From positions 1-44,167 of the forward strand of contig CANQZD010000045.1 in assembly GCA_947628275.1 (NCBI GenBank): 44,167 bases of DNA, read 5' to 3'. The translations under genes were made by a program, and so were the position numbers. This DNA comes from an uncultured Bacilli bacterium. GTDB taxonomy: Bacteria; Bacillota_I; Bacilli_A; RF39; UBA660. Of this stretch, positions 1 to 6,994 are shown in pieces (within the stretch, counting starts at the first letter, position 1; each line of letters begins with the position of its first letter). Below the pieces are notes generated by a model that did no database searches, had not been told where the DNA came from, and was given only the letters and a program-made list of their open reading frames with translations.

Positions 1-15
1 ATCAACTTATTTTAA

Positions 16-41
16 TGTCTTCATTGACAAGACACTTTTTT
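16..41 (+). terminator. possible terminator of an upstream plus-strand gene
   Basis: A 6-bp stem (16-21 with 29-34, loop 22-28) is followed by a T-run at 36-41. An alternative 6-bp stem (30-35 with 44-49) overlaps it. No coding region is visible before lexA, so this would end a gene lying to the left of the window. Confidence 0.4.
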
Positions 42-105
42 GCGTGTCTAAAATTTATATTTTTATTTTCAACCTTATACCCTCTTTCTGCAATTAATTT
101 TAATA

Positions 106-119
106 TAAACAAATGTTCG
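106..119. promoter_or_regulatory. distal LexA (SOS) box
   Basis: TAAACAAATGTTCG matches the Gram-positive SOS box CGAAC-N4-GTTCG with one exact half-site (GTTCG) and one half-site with two mismatches. It lies 27 bp upstream of the better box at 147-160, so lexA probably has two operators. Confidence 0.55.
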
Positions 120-143
120 TGTCAAACTATTTTTGCAGATAAG

Positions 144-163
144 TGTCAAACATGTGTTTGACA
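144..163. promoter_or_regulatory. LexA operator overlapping the lexA -35 element
   Basis: The core at 147-160, CAAACATGTGTTTG, fits CGAAC-N4-GTTCG with symmetric G-to-A changes. The arms extend to 8-bp perfect inverted repeats (TGTCAAAC / GTTTGACA). The right arm contains the TTGACA -35 hexamer at 158-163, so bound LexA would block its own promoter, as expected for SOS autorepression. A further TGTCAAAC half-site occurs at 120-127. Confidence 0.8.
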
Positions 164-186
164 AATAAATAGGTGTATGCTATATT
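158..186 (+). promoter_or_regulatory. lexA promoter
   Basis: Consensus -35 TTGACA (158-163), a 17-bp spacer and -10 TATATT (181-186). The predicted transcript starts near 192, just before the GGAGAG ribosome-binding site at 193-198. Confidence 0.8.
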
Positions 187-209
187 AATCATGGAGAGTG
201 AAATTATTT

Positions 210-839
210 ATGAAAACTAAAAATAAAAAATTAACCCCCAAACAAGAAGAAGTATTCAATTTTATAAAAAAATATAGTGCTGAACATGGGTTTCCCCCTT
301 CAGTAAGAGAAATATGTGCTAACTTAGGATTAAGAAGTCCAGCCACAGTTCAAGCCCATATCAATCATTTAAAAGAAGCAGGGGTAATAAAAAATTCTTC
401 TAATAAATTTAGAACTATTGAAATACTTACCGAAAATGAATATTTAACTAAAAATGAGGATGTCATTAAAGTACCTCTACTTGGTAAAGTAACTGCAGGA
501 AATCCCATTGAAGCCATTGAAAAACCCGATGAATATTTTGATATTCCTCAAAGCCTAGTTCCCATCGGTAAAAATATATTTACCTTAGAAGTAAGTGGTG
601 AATCCATGATTAACAAAGGTATCTTTGATGGAGACTACGTTATTATTGAAAAACAAAACACGGCTAATAACGGTGATGTCGTTGTTGCTATGACTGAAGA
701 TAATGAAGTAACACTAAAAACCTTTTATAAAGAAAAAGACCATATTAGACTTCAACCTGAAAATGATACAATGGCCCCATTTATTTTCAAAAACATTACG
801 ATTTTAGGTAAAGCAATTGGTTTATTTAGAAGATTTTAA
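210..839 (+). CDS. lexA: LexA, SOS-response transcriptional repressor
   Basis: Repressor of the SOS regulon. It cleaves itself when stimulated by RecA on single-stranded DNA. Numbered from the GTG at 198, an N-terminal winged helix-turn-helix (about 12-70, with the family pattern SVREI..LGL.SPATVQ.H...L) is followed by the Ala100-Gly101 cleavage site, and then the S24 peptidase domain with catalytic Ser136 (SGESM) and Lys174. The start is placed at ATG 210 and not GTG 198, because the only Shine-Dalgarno sequence (GGAGAG, 193-198) lies about 11 bases before the ATG and would touch the GTG. This gives 209 residues, close to the B. subtilis protein (205). Two SOS boxes upstream indicate autoregulation. 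The gene ends in a hairpin shared with the convergent rhomboid gene. Confidence 0.95.
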   Translation: MKTKNKKLTPKQEEVFNFIKKYSAEHGFPPSVREICANLGLRSPATVQAHINHLKEAGVIKNSSNKFRTIEILTENEYLTKNEDVIKVPLLGKVTAGNPIEAIEKPDEYFDIPQSLVPIGKNIFTLEVSGESMINKGIFDGDYVIIEKQNTANNGDVVVAMTEDNEVTLKTFYKEKDHIRLQPENDTMAPFIFKNITILGKAIGLFRRF

Positions 840-873
840 AAAGATATTCTAGTTTCCTAAAATATCTTTTTTT
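838..873. terminator. bidirectional terminator between lexA and the rhomboid gene
   Basis: An 11-bp perfect stem (838-848 with 861-871, 12-base loop) has an A-run on the left and a T-run on the right, so it can act in both directions. The lexA stop TAA enters the 5' stem and the rhomboid stop lies at its other edge. Confidence 0.75.
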
Positions 874-2017
874 ATCTGAAAAAGACAATATAAGCTAAAA
901 ACAATAAATAAATAACCGTCGTAATAGCTCCATTAATCATATCATTTTTAGAACTCTTGCCTCTTACTCCTAAAGCCATTGTAGCTAAATATCCGCCAAC
1001 TAAACCACCAATATGAGCAGCATTATCTATTCCTGGAATAATAAATCCTAAAATTAAATTAAGAACAATAATAGGAATAATTTGATTTTTTAAAACACTA
1101 CCTAAATATAATCGATAATGATAACCAAAATAAACTAAACTACCCAATAATCCAAAAATTGCTCCTGACGCTCCCGCACTAACAACATTAGGATTAAATA
1201 TACAACTCATTAAAACTCCCGAAATTGCACTTACTAAATAAATAGCCAAAAACTTATACTTTCCAATATATGTTTCTACCTGTGTTCCAATAATATACAA
1301 AGAATACATATTAACCAACAAATGCACAATTCCAACATGTAAAAATGCAGCTGTTATTAAACGCCATAATTCTCCACTTTTAATTAAAGGGGCAAATGAA
1401 GCTCCAAATCTTACTAAAGCAGCAGATGACAAATTAGCATTAGCTAAAACATAAGTCACCATAAAAATTACAACATTAATAAAAATCAAAGCATTAGTAA
1501 AGACAATCTTTTTCTTTTTAAAAGTTTTTTCATACAATTTATTATCTTCTTCAGTTTTATTATTAATATCATTTGTAACATTAACAATTAAATCTAACCC
1601 ATTCATATCAAGCATTAATTTATTTTTTATATCAGGAAACATTTTAATTAAATTAGGCTCTTTTATATCATTTAAATTTTTTATTACAATTGAATTAATA
1701 TTTTTTGAATCAGCCATCTTAATATTATCATTAACATCTAATAATATATTTAAAGCATTCATTGTTAAAGAAACCGTTTTACGTTTAACTTGATGCATAA
1801 CATTATTTAATTTTAATAAATCAAAATCCATCTGTTCATTATTATGAATATAATTAGCATTTATTCTAATAATTTTATATGGTCCATCTTGATTTTGTAA
1901 CCAAATTTCATCCTTAACACCATTAACTATAATCGGAGCATAATTTTGTTCCGTTATAAAGTAATGAGCTAAACGCATAATAATTTCATCTTTTTTATTT
2001 ATCATTATTGAAGGCAT
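872..2017 (-). CDS. Rhomboid family intramembrane serine protease
   Basis: Polytopic membrane protease cutting transmembrane substrates. The C-terminal half (about 170-381) carries six or seven hydrophobic segments with the full active site: HxxxN (His232, Asn236) in the second segment, the catalytic serine in GASGAIFG (Ser284) and the catalytic His335 in AAHIGG. The first about 165 residues are soluble and resemble in layout the N-terminal domain of B. subtilis GluP/YqgP, but the C-terminal TPR repeats of GluP are missing, so the protein is 381 residues and not about 500. The start ATG is preceded by GGAGTGAT at proper spacing. The gene is 54 bp downstream of the rluD-like gene on the same strand and may share its transcript. 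The rhomboid assignment is secure; the substrate is unknown. Confidence 0.92.
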   Translation of the reverse strand: MPSIMINKKDEIIMRLAHYFITEQNYAPIIVNGVKDEIWLQNQDGPYKIIRINANYIHNNEQMDFDLLKLNNVMHQVKRKTVSLTMNALNILLDVNDNIKMADSKNINSIVIKNLNDIKEPNLIKMFPDIKNKLMLDMNGLDLIVNVTNDINNKTEEDNKLYEKTFKKKKIVFTNALIFINVVIFMVTYVLANANLSSAALVRFGASFAPLIKSGELWRLITAAFLHVGIVHLLVNMYSLYIIGTQVETYIGKYKFLAIYLVSAISGVLMSCIFNPNVVSAGASGAIFGLLGSLVYFGYHYRLYLGSVLKNQIIPIIVLNLILGFIIPGIDNAAHIGGLVGGYLATMALGVRGKSSKNDMINGAITTVIYLLFLAYIVFFR

Positions 2018-2034
2018 ATCATCACTCCACGACT

Positions 2035-2063
2035 ACTATTTTATAACAGATAAGCAAAATAGT
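2035..2063. repeat. inverted repeat between the rluD-like and rhomboid genes
   Basis: ACTATTTT (2035-2042) and AAAATAGT (2056-2063) form an 8-bp perfect stem with a 13-base loop. No T-run follows on the minus strand, so this is not a standard terminator. It could be an mRNA-processing or attenuation structure. Confidence 0.4.
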
Positions 2064-2071
2064 AAAGAATA

Positions 2072-2962
2072 CTAATCAAGCGTATCTAAAAAATCTTGAA
2101 AATCTTTAGGCAACGGTACTTTAAAATGAAGATTCTCTTTAGTTATTGGTTCAACAAAAGTTATTTCACTAGAATGTAAAAATTGTCCAAAATCACTAGT
2201 TTTATCTTTTTGATAAACCGGATCATTATAAATTGGATGACCAATATAAGCTAAATGAACCCTAATTTGATGAGTCCTTCCCGTTTCCAATTCACATTCA
2301 ATTAAAGTATATTTCTTAAATCTTTTTAAAACTGTCACATGTGTAATGGCATCTTTACTATTAACATCTGTAACTGCCATTTTCTTTCTCTCAATTTTAT
2401 CTCTACCTATCGGAGCATCAATAGTAATATGATTATAATCAAGAATTCCTTTAACTAACGCAATATATTTTCGCTTAACCTTTTTGTTTTTAAAATCCTC
2501 AGCTAATATTTCATGAGCTTTATTATTTTTAGCTACCAAAATTAATCCCGAAGTATCTTTATCAATCCGATGTACAATTCCTGGTCTTAAAGTATCACTT
2601 CCTAAACTTAAATTTTTAGTATGAAAAAGTAAAGCATTAACTAAAGTATGATTAGAATTACCATTTCCTGGATGAACAACCATTCCACTTGGTTTATTTA
2701 CTAAAATAACATTTTCATCTTCAAAAACAATATCTAAAGGAATATCTTCAGGTACTAAATCAATATCTTCCGTGTATTCTTTAATAATTTTTATTTCATC
2801 ATTTTCCTTAACTTTATATGAAGCTTTAACAACATTATCATTAACTAAAATACATTCCTCTTTAAGCATTTTTAAAATTAAAGACCTTGAATAATCAGTA
2901 ATATCACTTAAATATTTATCAATTCTTTCATTTACCGGTTCACTAACAATAATCTTTTGCAT
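2072..2962 (-). CDS. RluD-type 23S rRNA pseudouridine synthase
   Basis: Converts uridine to pseudouridine in 23S rRNA (RluA/RluD family). The N-terminal S4 RNA-binding domain (about 5-65) is followed by the pseudouridine synthase domain with the catalytic aspartate in HRIDKDTSG (Asp134 from the chosen start) and the RTHQIRVHL motif near the C-terminus. The start is placed at ATG 2962 (AAAGAGTG upstream), giving 296 residues; the longer reading begins at a TTG without support. The gene start overlaps the lspA stop by 20 bp, the same lspA-rluD pairing as in Bacillus (lspA-ylyB), so translation is probably coupled. The exact rRNA position modified cannot be told from sequence. Confidence 0.9.
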   Translation of the reverse strand: MQKIIVSEPVNERIDKYLSDITDYSRSLILKMLKEECILVNDNVVKASYKVKENDEIKIIKEYTEDIDLVPEDIPLDIVFEDENVILVNKPSGMVVHPGNGNSNHTLVNALLFHTKNLSLGSDTLRPGIVHRIDKDTSGLILVAKNNKAHEILAEDFKNKKVKRKYIALVKGILDYNHITIDAPIGRDKIERKKMAVTDVNSKDAITHVTVLKRFKKYTLIECELETGRTHQIRVHLAYIGHPIYNDPVYQKDKTSDFGQFLHSSEITFVEPITKENLHFKVPLPKDFQDFLDTLD

Positions 2963-3410
2963 GTTTATCACTCTTTCTAAAAAGTTCAATAATTAATAAA
3001 ATCATTCCACATACAATAGCTATATCAGCTACATTAAAAGTTGGAAAATGATAATCAAAAAACTTAAAATCCAAAAAATCTCTTACAGAATAAAAAAATA
3101 CCCGATCAAATAAATTACCAACTATTCCCCCATATAATAATGAAAAAATAAATGTTTTAAAAATACTTGGTTTTACTTCCCTAGCAATTTTAATTAATAC
3201 AAATAAACAGACAATAGTTGCCAAAATAAGTACCACTATTTGATTATTTAAAATAGAAAAAGCTCCCCCTTTATTATAAGTAAAATCAATATTAAATAAA
3301 TTAGGAATAACTACTAATACTTTATTTTTAAAAAAATGTTCAATTAAAAATTTAGATGCTTGGTCCATTATAAAAATAATACTGCTACCAATAATGATTT
3401 CTTTTTTCAT
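2943..3410 (-). CDS. lspA: Lipoprotein signal peptidase (signal peptidase II)
   Basis: Membrane aspartyl protease that removes signal peptides from prolipoproteins after lipid attachment. It has 155 residues with four hydrophobic segments. The two catalytic aspartates are visible: Asp102 in GNLFDR and Asp129 in FNVADIAI. The conserved TYNxGxAF block is present as TYNKGGAF (about 44-51). The start ATG has the ribosome-binding site AAGGGA. It is the first gene of a two-gene unit with the rluD-like gene, driven by the promoter at 3432-3460. Confidence 0.95.
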   Translation of the reverse strand: MKKEIIIGSSIIFIMDQASKFLIEHFFKNKVLVVIPNLFNIDFTYNKGGAFSILNNQIVVLILATIVCLFVLIKIAREVKPSIFKTFIFSLLYGGIVGNLFDRVFFYSVRDFLDFKFFDYHFPTFNVADIAIVCGMILLIIELFRKSDKHAKDYC

Positions 3411-3431
3411 CTTAATCCCTTCTTAAAAACT

Positions 3432-3460
3432 ATTATAACGTATAAAAATAAAATTCACAA
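3432..3460 (-). promoter_or_regulatory. promoter of lspA-rluD
   Basis: Read on the minus strand: -35 TTGTGA (3460-3455), 17-bp spacer, consensus -10 TATAAT (3437-3432). It lies in the short divergent gap between lspA and the M18 aminopeptidase gene. Confidence 0.65.
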
Positions 3461-3483
3461 CAATACTAATAAAGTGATGAAAT

Positions 3484-4779
3484 ATGAAAAAAGAAATATT
3501 TACAAATGATTTATTAAATTTTATCAAAGATGGTTCTTGTGCTTTTACTGTTGTCGATAAAATTAAAGAAATTTTACTTAGTAATGGTTTTAGTGAATTA
3601 GAAGAAACCGATATTTGGGATTTAAGTGCTGGTAATTATTTTACAACGAGAAATGATGCAACTTTAATAGCTTTTTCAATTCCTAAAAAATTTGAAGAAC
3701 GTTATGCTATTTGTAGTACGCACTGTGACACACCGGCATTAACTTTAAAAGCAAATGGCGAATATTTTAAAAACGATTATATGAAATTTAATAGTATGCC
3801 TTATGGAGGATTATTAAATTATGGATGGCTTGATAGACCTTTATCGGTAGCTGGAAGAATTATTATTGAAAAAAATCATGAATTAGAAAAAAAGATAATA
3901 GATTATAAAGAACCGATTGCTATTATTCCTAGTTTAGCAATTCATCAAAATGATAAAGCTAATACTAATCTTGATTTAAATATGCAAACTGATTTACAAC
4001 CAATAATTACTTTAAAAAATGATAATTCTAAGGATACATTTTTAGATTATTTAAAGAATAGTTTACAAATTAAAGGGGAAATAAAAGATTATGATTTATT
4101 TTTCTATAACTGTGAAGAACCTCAAATAATTGGCTTTGATAAAAATCTTTTGTTATCACCAAGAATTGATAATTTAACGAGTACTTTTGCTTGTTTACAA
4201 GGTTTTTTAGATAATAATAGTAATTCTATTAATGTTTATGTAACTTTTAATAATGAAGAGATTGGTTCTTTAACTAAAGAAGGTGCTGAAAGTAGTTTTC
4301 TTTTAGATATTTTAAAGCGAATTGCAACAAGTCTAAAATTAGATTTAGCTAAAACTTTAGCCAATAGTTTTATTATTAGTTCTGATAATACTCATGCGAT
4401 TCATCCTAATCATGACGAATTAATGGATGATACTGGTAATTTAAAATTAAATGAAGGAATAGCTATTATTAAAGAAATTAGTTCCACAACAGATGGTTAT
4501 TTTTCAAGTATTTTAAAAAAGATTTGTGATGAAATAGGCGCTAAGTACCAAGACTCAACTTTTAAAAATGATTTAAGTTCGGGCTCTACTCTATCAGGAT
4601 TAAGTTTAAGGCATGTAAGTGTATCTTCAATTGATATTGGTATACCTCAACTTGCCATGCACTCATCATTTGAAGTTTGTGGCTTAAAAGATGTTTATGA
4701 TTTATATTTAACTTTAAGTAAATTTTATCAAACTGATATTATTATAAATAAAGAAAAGACAAAACTTATTTTTCACTAG
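3484..4779 (+). CDS. apeB: M18 family aminopeptidase
   Basis: Cytosolic zinc aminopeptidase (aspartyl aminopeptidase family), releasing N-terminal residues during peptide turnover. It has 431 residues, the usual family length. The metal and catalytic residues can be seen in order: His80 in STHCDTP, Asp229 in RIDNL, Glu258-Glu259 in NNEEIGS, Asp301 in SSDNTHA and His393 in AMHSSFE. The start ATG is preceded by GTGATG at about 6 bases, a weak ribosome-binding site. The 3' end overlaps the convergent RDD gene by 14 bp. Both stop codons lie in the loop of one hairpin that acts as terminator for both genes. Confidence 0.92.
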   Translation: MKKEIFTNDLLNFIKDGSCAFTVVDKIKEILLSNGFSELEETDIWDLSAGNYFTTRNDATLIAFSIPKKFEERYAICSTHCDTPALTLKANGEYFKNDYMKFNSMPYGGLLNYGWLDRPLSVAGRIIIEKNHELEKKIIDYKEPIAIIPSLAIHQNDKANTNLDLNMQTDLQPIITLKNDNSKDTFLDYLKNSLQIKGEIKDYDLFFYNCEEPQIIGFDKNLLLSPRIDNLTSTFACLQGFLDNNSNSINVYVTFNNEEIGSLTKEGAESSFLLDILKRIATSLKLDLAKTLANSFIISSDNTHAIHPNHDELMDDTGNLKLNEGIAIIKEISSTTDGYFSSILKKICDEIGAKYQDSTFKNDLSSGSTLSGLSLRHVSVSSIDIGIPQLAMHSSFEVCGLKDVYDLYLTLSKFYQTDIIINKEKTKLIFH

Positions 4780-4792
4780 GTTTTGTCTTTTT
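4754..4792. terminator. bidirectional terminator with two stop codons in its loop
   Basis: A 12-bp perfect stem (4754-4765 with 4780-4791) has a 14-base loop. The loop contains the TAG of the M18 gene (4777-4779) and the TAA of the RDD gene (4768-4766), so the stem is coding on both strands. A-rich and T-rich flanks let it work in both directions. Confidence 0.8.
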
Positions 4793-5485
4793 AGTAGTTG
4801 TTTTCTTTTTAGTTGGTGTTTTTTTCTTAGGAGATTTTTTTACTTCTTCTTTTTCTTTAACTTCAATTATTTCTTGTTTGGCTTCAATTTCCTTTTCATC
4901 TTTGACAATGGTATTAGCAAGAATATCATGTAAGCCTCGACCATCAGTTCTAACTAACATAAAGAATAATGTAATATACATAATAATATAACTTACTAAA
5001 TTAACATTTTGGTAAACATTATAGTAATTTTCCGAACTCATTGTAAAGACAATAATTAATTCAATTATTGGAATTAATATATTATATAAAATGATTGCTC
5101 TTACCAAATAATTAACCATACTTAACGGTTTATCATTTGCACTTGCTAATTTTAATTTAAATATTTTCTTACCAATAGTTTGTCCTTTATATAAAAATTG
5201 AAAGATAACAAAATAGCCAATAAAACAAATTGTTGATACAATAACATAACTACCATTTAAACGGTATAAATCATAAGCAATAGGAATTAAAGCTTCATTA
5301 AATTCTTCACTACTTATTTCATTATTTTGAAATTGTTCATTTACTCTTACTACTTCATTATATTTAGTATTATATTCTTCTTTATGTGGATTTACAAAAG
5401 GAAGTAACATAACACCATAAATAATAACTGTTACAACTAAATAATCAATTAAATACGCTCCTAAACGTTTTAATAAGGTTTTCAA
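4766..5485 (-). CDS. RDD family membrane protein with lysine-rich tail
   Basis: Integral membrane protein of unknown role. RDD proteins are small membrane proteins, some linked to transport. About 239 residues: the RDD core has the Arg-Asp pattern in RLGAYLIDY (about 7-15), a GQTIGKKIFKLKL loop and GRGLHDILA near residue 185, with four hydrophobic segments. The last about 40 residues form a charged Lys/Glu/Thr tail ending in repeated KKTT-like units, probably facing the cytoplasm. The start is a TTG at 5485: AAAGGG lies about 10 bases upstream and the nearby ATG at 5495 is out of frame. A good promoter lies at 5513-5541. Confidence 0.82.
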   Translation of the reverse strand: MKTLLKRLGAYLIDYLVVTVIIYGVMLLPFVNPHKEEYNTKYNEVVRVNEQFQNNEISSEEFNEALIPIAYDLYRLNGSYVIVSTICFIGYFVIFQFLYKGQTIGKKIFKLKLASANDKPLSMVNYLVRAIILYNILIPIIELIIVFTMSSENYYNVYQNVNLVSYIIMYITLFFMLVRTDGRGLHDILANTIVKDEKEIEAKQEIIEVKEKEEVKKSPKKKTPTKKKTTTKKTKPSEK

Positions 5486-5512
5486 ATAAAAACATCCCTT
5501 TCTTGTTTAAAG

Positions 5513-5541
5513 ATTATATCATGATGAATACTAAAATTCAA
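5513..5541 (-). promoter_or_regulatory. promoter of the RDD gene
   Basis: On the minus strand: -35 TTGAAT (5541-5536), 17-bp spacer, consensus -10 TATAAT (5518-5513), followed 14 bp later by the ribosome-binding site. Confidence 0.7.
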
Positions 5542-5584
5542 TTTATTTATAGTTTTGAAGCTCTTTGTTCTCTACCTTTTCATG

Positions 5585-5734
5585 TTAAAGTTCAAGTAAA
5601 TCTTCTGCTTGCATTTTTTTTACTATTTGTAAAATCCAAAAAATATTTATTAACCATATTTGTATATTATTTTTTAAATGAATTTGGGACCACCAACCAT
5701 TGATTTTAAGCCAATACAATTCTTCTATTGCCAC
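5585..5734 (-). other. possible small tryptophan-rich ORF or gene remnant
   Basis: The 264-base gap between the RDD and dUTPase genes holds little. On the minus strand, a GTG-initiated frame of 49 codons begins 16 bp after the dUTPase stop. It reads roughly VAIEELYWLKINGWW and contains five tryptophans, unlike random AT-rich DNA. It has no convincing ribosome-binding site and I do not recognise the family. It may be a real small protein or the relic of a larger gene. Confidence 0.25.
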
Positions 5735-5749
5735 TCATTACTTATTATC

Positions 5750-6208
5750 TTAAGCTTTATCAGTTGAACCAAAGCCACCTTTTCTTGTTCCTTCAGCTAT
5801 GTCATGGTCAACCGTTAAAAATTTTAAAAACATTACTTGTCCAATAACATCCCCTTTATGAACTTCTAATGGTTCTTTATTAAAATTAAAATATTGAAAA
5901 TAAAAATGACCATCATTACCTTCATTACCATAATAATCAGCATCTACTAAGCCAATACTATTAGCCATTATAAAACCCTTTTTAGGTCCTGAACTTCTGT
6001 TTAATAAAATATAACATTCATCATCTTGACAATATGCTTTTAAACCCGTTGGAATAAGAGTTGGCTTAATTCCAAATTCATATGGTGGGATTGTAATATC
6101 TTCTGCTGCTTCAACATCATAAGCTGCACTTTTTTTAGTTTTTCTAATTGGTAAATGAATATCCTTATCTTCATATCCTTTAACTACTTCAAATCCTCTT
6201 TCTTTCAT
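5750..6208 (-). CDS. dut: dUTP diphosphatase (trimeric dUTPase)
   Basis: Hydrolyses dUTP to dUMP, keeping uracil out of DNA and feeding thymidylate synthesis. All five motifs are visible: AAYDV (1), NRSSGPKKG (2), GLVDADYYGNEG (3, catalytic Asp), GQVMFLKF (4) and the C-terminal arm RKGGFGST (5). It resembles the B. subtilis YncF/YosS type. The start is placed at ATG 6208 (152 residues): AGGA lies about 10 bases upstream, while the GTG at 6217 would nearly touch that site. Its neighbours on the same strand are not obviously related. Confidence 0.93.
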   Translation of the reverse strand: MKERGFEVVKGYEDKDIHLPIRKTKKSAAYDVEAAEDITIPPYEFGIKPTLIPTGLKAYCQDDECYILLNRSSGPKKGFIMANSIGLVDADYYGNEGNDGHFYFQYFNFNKEPLEVHKGDVIGQVMFLKFLTVDHDIAEGTRKGGFGSTDKA

Positions 6209-6244
6209 TCTAATCACATCCTTAAAATAATTATAACTAATATT

Positions 6245-6880
6245 TTAATATTTGTCATATAAAAGTGTTATTTTATGTTTTTTTATTTCAATAAAACCTT
6301 CTTCTTTTAAATATTTTAATTCTCTTGACATTGCACTTCTATCAATTGCTAAATAATCAGCTAAATTAGTAAAACTAAATGGTAAATTTAATACTCTAGT
6401 TTTTGTTTTTCGAGTTTCAATATTAAAATATTCCAATAATTTATTTCTAATCGTTTTTTTAGTTAAAATTTCAATTCGATTATTTTTTTCTTCAATTTTT
6501 AAAAGAACTATTTCTAATAAATTTTTAATAAATTGACTATAATATTTTTTATTTTCTAATTCTAAAGCTTTAATTTCATCATAATCAATTATATAAACAA
6601 CACTTTCTTCTTTAGTGACAATTTCATATTCATTAGAAAGTGGTGTAATATCGGTCCCAAAAACGTCATCTTCTTCTAATTCTTCAATAATTGTTCTGGT
6701 CCCATCATAATCATTTTTAATAATTTGCATCATCCCTTTAACTACAATTCCAATAATATTTCCCCGGTTTATATTAGATAAAATTGATTGATTTTTTGGA
6801 AATGTTAATCGGCTTGACTCTAAAGTGTAAAGCAATTTTTCACGATTTTTAAGGCTAATATTTTGAAAAGGACTAATCAT
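6245..6880 (-). CDS. Crp/Fnr family transcriptional regulator
   Basis: DNA-binding regulator, 211 residues. An N-terminal cyclic-nucleotide-binding-type beta-barrel (about 10-110) and a long connecting helix are followed by a C-terminal winged helix-turn-helix whose recognition helix contains DRSAMSREL (about 170-180), typical of Crp/Fnr proteins in Firmicutes. The protein has no cysteine, so it cannot carry the Fe-S cluster of FNR; its signal must be something else. The start is the ATG at 6880, with a strong AGGAGG seven bases upstream; longer readings run into the divergent gene region. It is divergent from nrdDG, with a perfect palindrome between them that is probably its binding site. 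A direct role in anaerobic nucleotide reduction is inferred. Confidence 0.9.
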   Translation of the reverse strand: MISPFQNISLKNREKLLYTLESSRLTFPKNQSILSNINRGNIIGIVVKGMMQIIKNDYDGTRTIIEELEEDDVFGTDITPLSNEYEIVTKEESVVYIIDYDEIKALELENKKYYSQFIKNLLEIVLLKIEEKNNRIEILTKKTIRNKLLEYFNIETRKTKTRVLNLPFSFTNLADYLAIDRSAMSRELKYLKEEGFIEIKKHKITLLYDKY

Positions 6881-6899
6881 TTTACAACCTCCTAAAAAA

Positions 6900-6928
6900 A
6901 TCATAACATAATTTGTAAAATGTTGCAA
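6900..6928 (-). promoter_or_regulatory. promoter of the Crp/Fnr gene
   Basis: On the minus strand: -35 TTGCAA (6928-6923), 17-bp spacer, -10 TATGAT (6905-6900). The -35 hexamer is inside the palindrome 6919-6938, which suggests negative autoregulation. Confidence 0.6.
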
Positions 6929-6938
6929 TTGCAACATT
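6919..6938. promoter_or_regulatory. 20-bp palindromic operator between crp/fnr-like gene and nrdD
   Basis: AATGTTGCAATTGCAACATT is a perfect palindrome, the right size for a Crp/Fnr dimer site (two TGTTGCAA half-sites). Its centre (6928.5) lies about 41.5 bp upstream of the transcript start predicted from the nrdD -10 element, the classic class II activator position. The same site covers the -35 of the regulator gene. Confidence 0.75.
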
Positions 6939-6955
6939 AAACTTTTTTGATATGG

Positions 6956-6964
6956 TGCTATACT
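6956..6964 (+). promoter_or_regulatory. nrdDG extended -10 promoter
   Basis: TGCTATACT is an extended -10 element (TGn followed by TATACT, 6959-6964). No good -35 exists 16-18 bp upstream, which fits a promoter that depends on an activator bound at 6919-6938. The predicted start is near 6970. Confidence 0.55.
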
Positions 6965-6994
6965 TGGTGTGGTTAAAGGAAGGTAGGCAGTATT

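Noticed and set aside
5503-5703. 66-codon open frame on the plus strand between the RDD and dUTPase genes
   Set aside because: It overlaps the minus-strand RDD promoter, has no ribosome-binding site, and its hydrophobic composition is what AT-rich noise gives.
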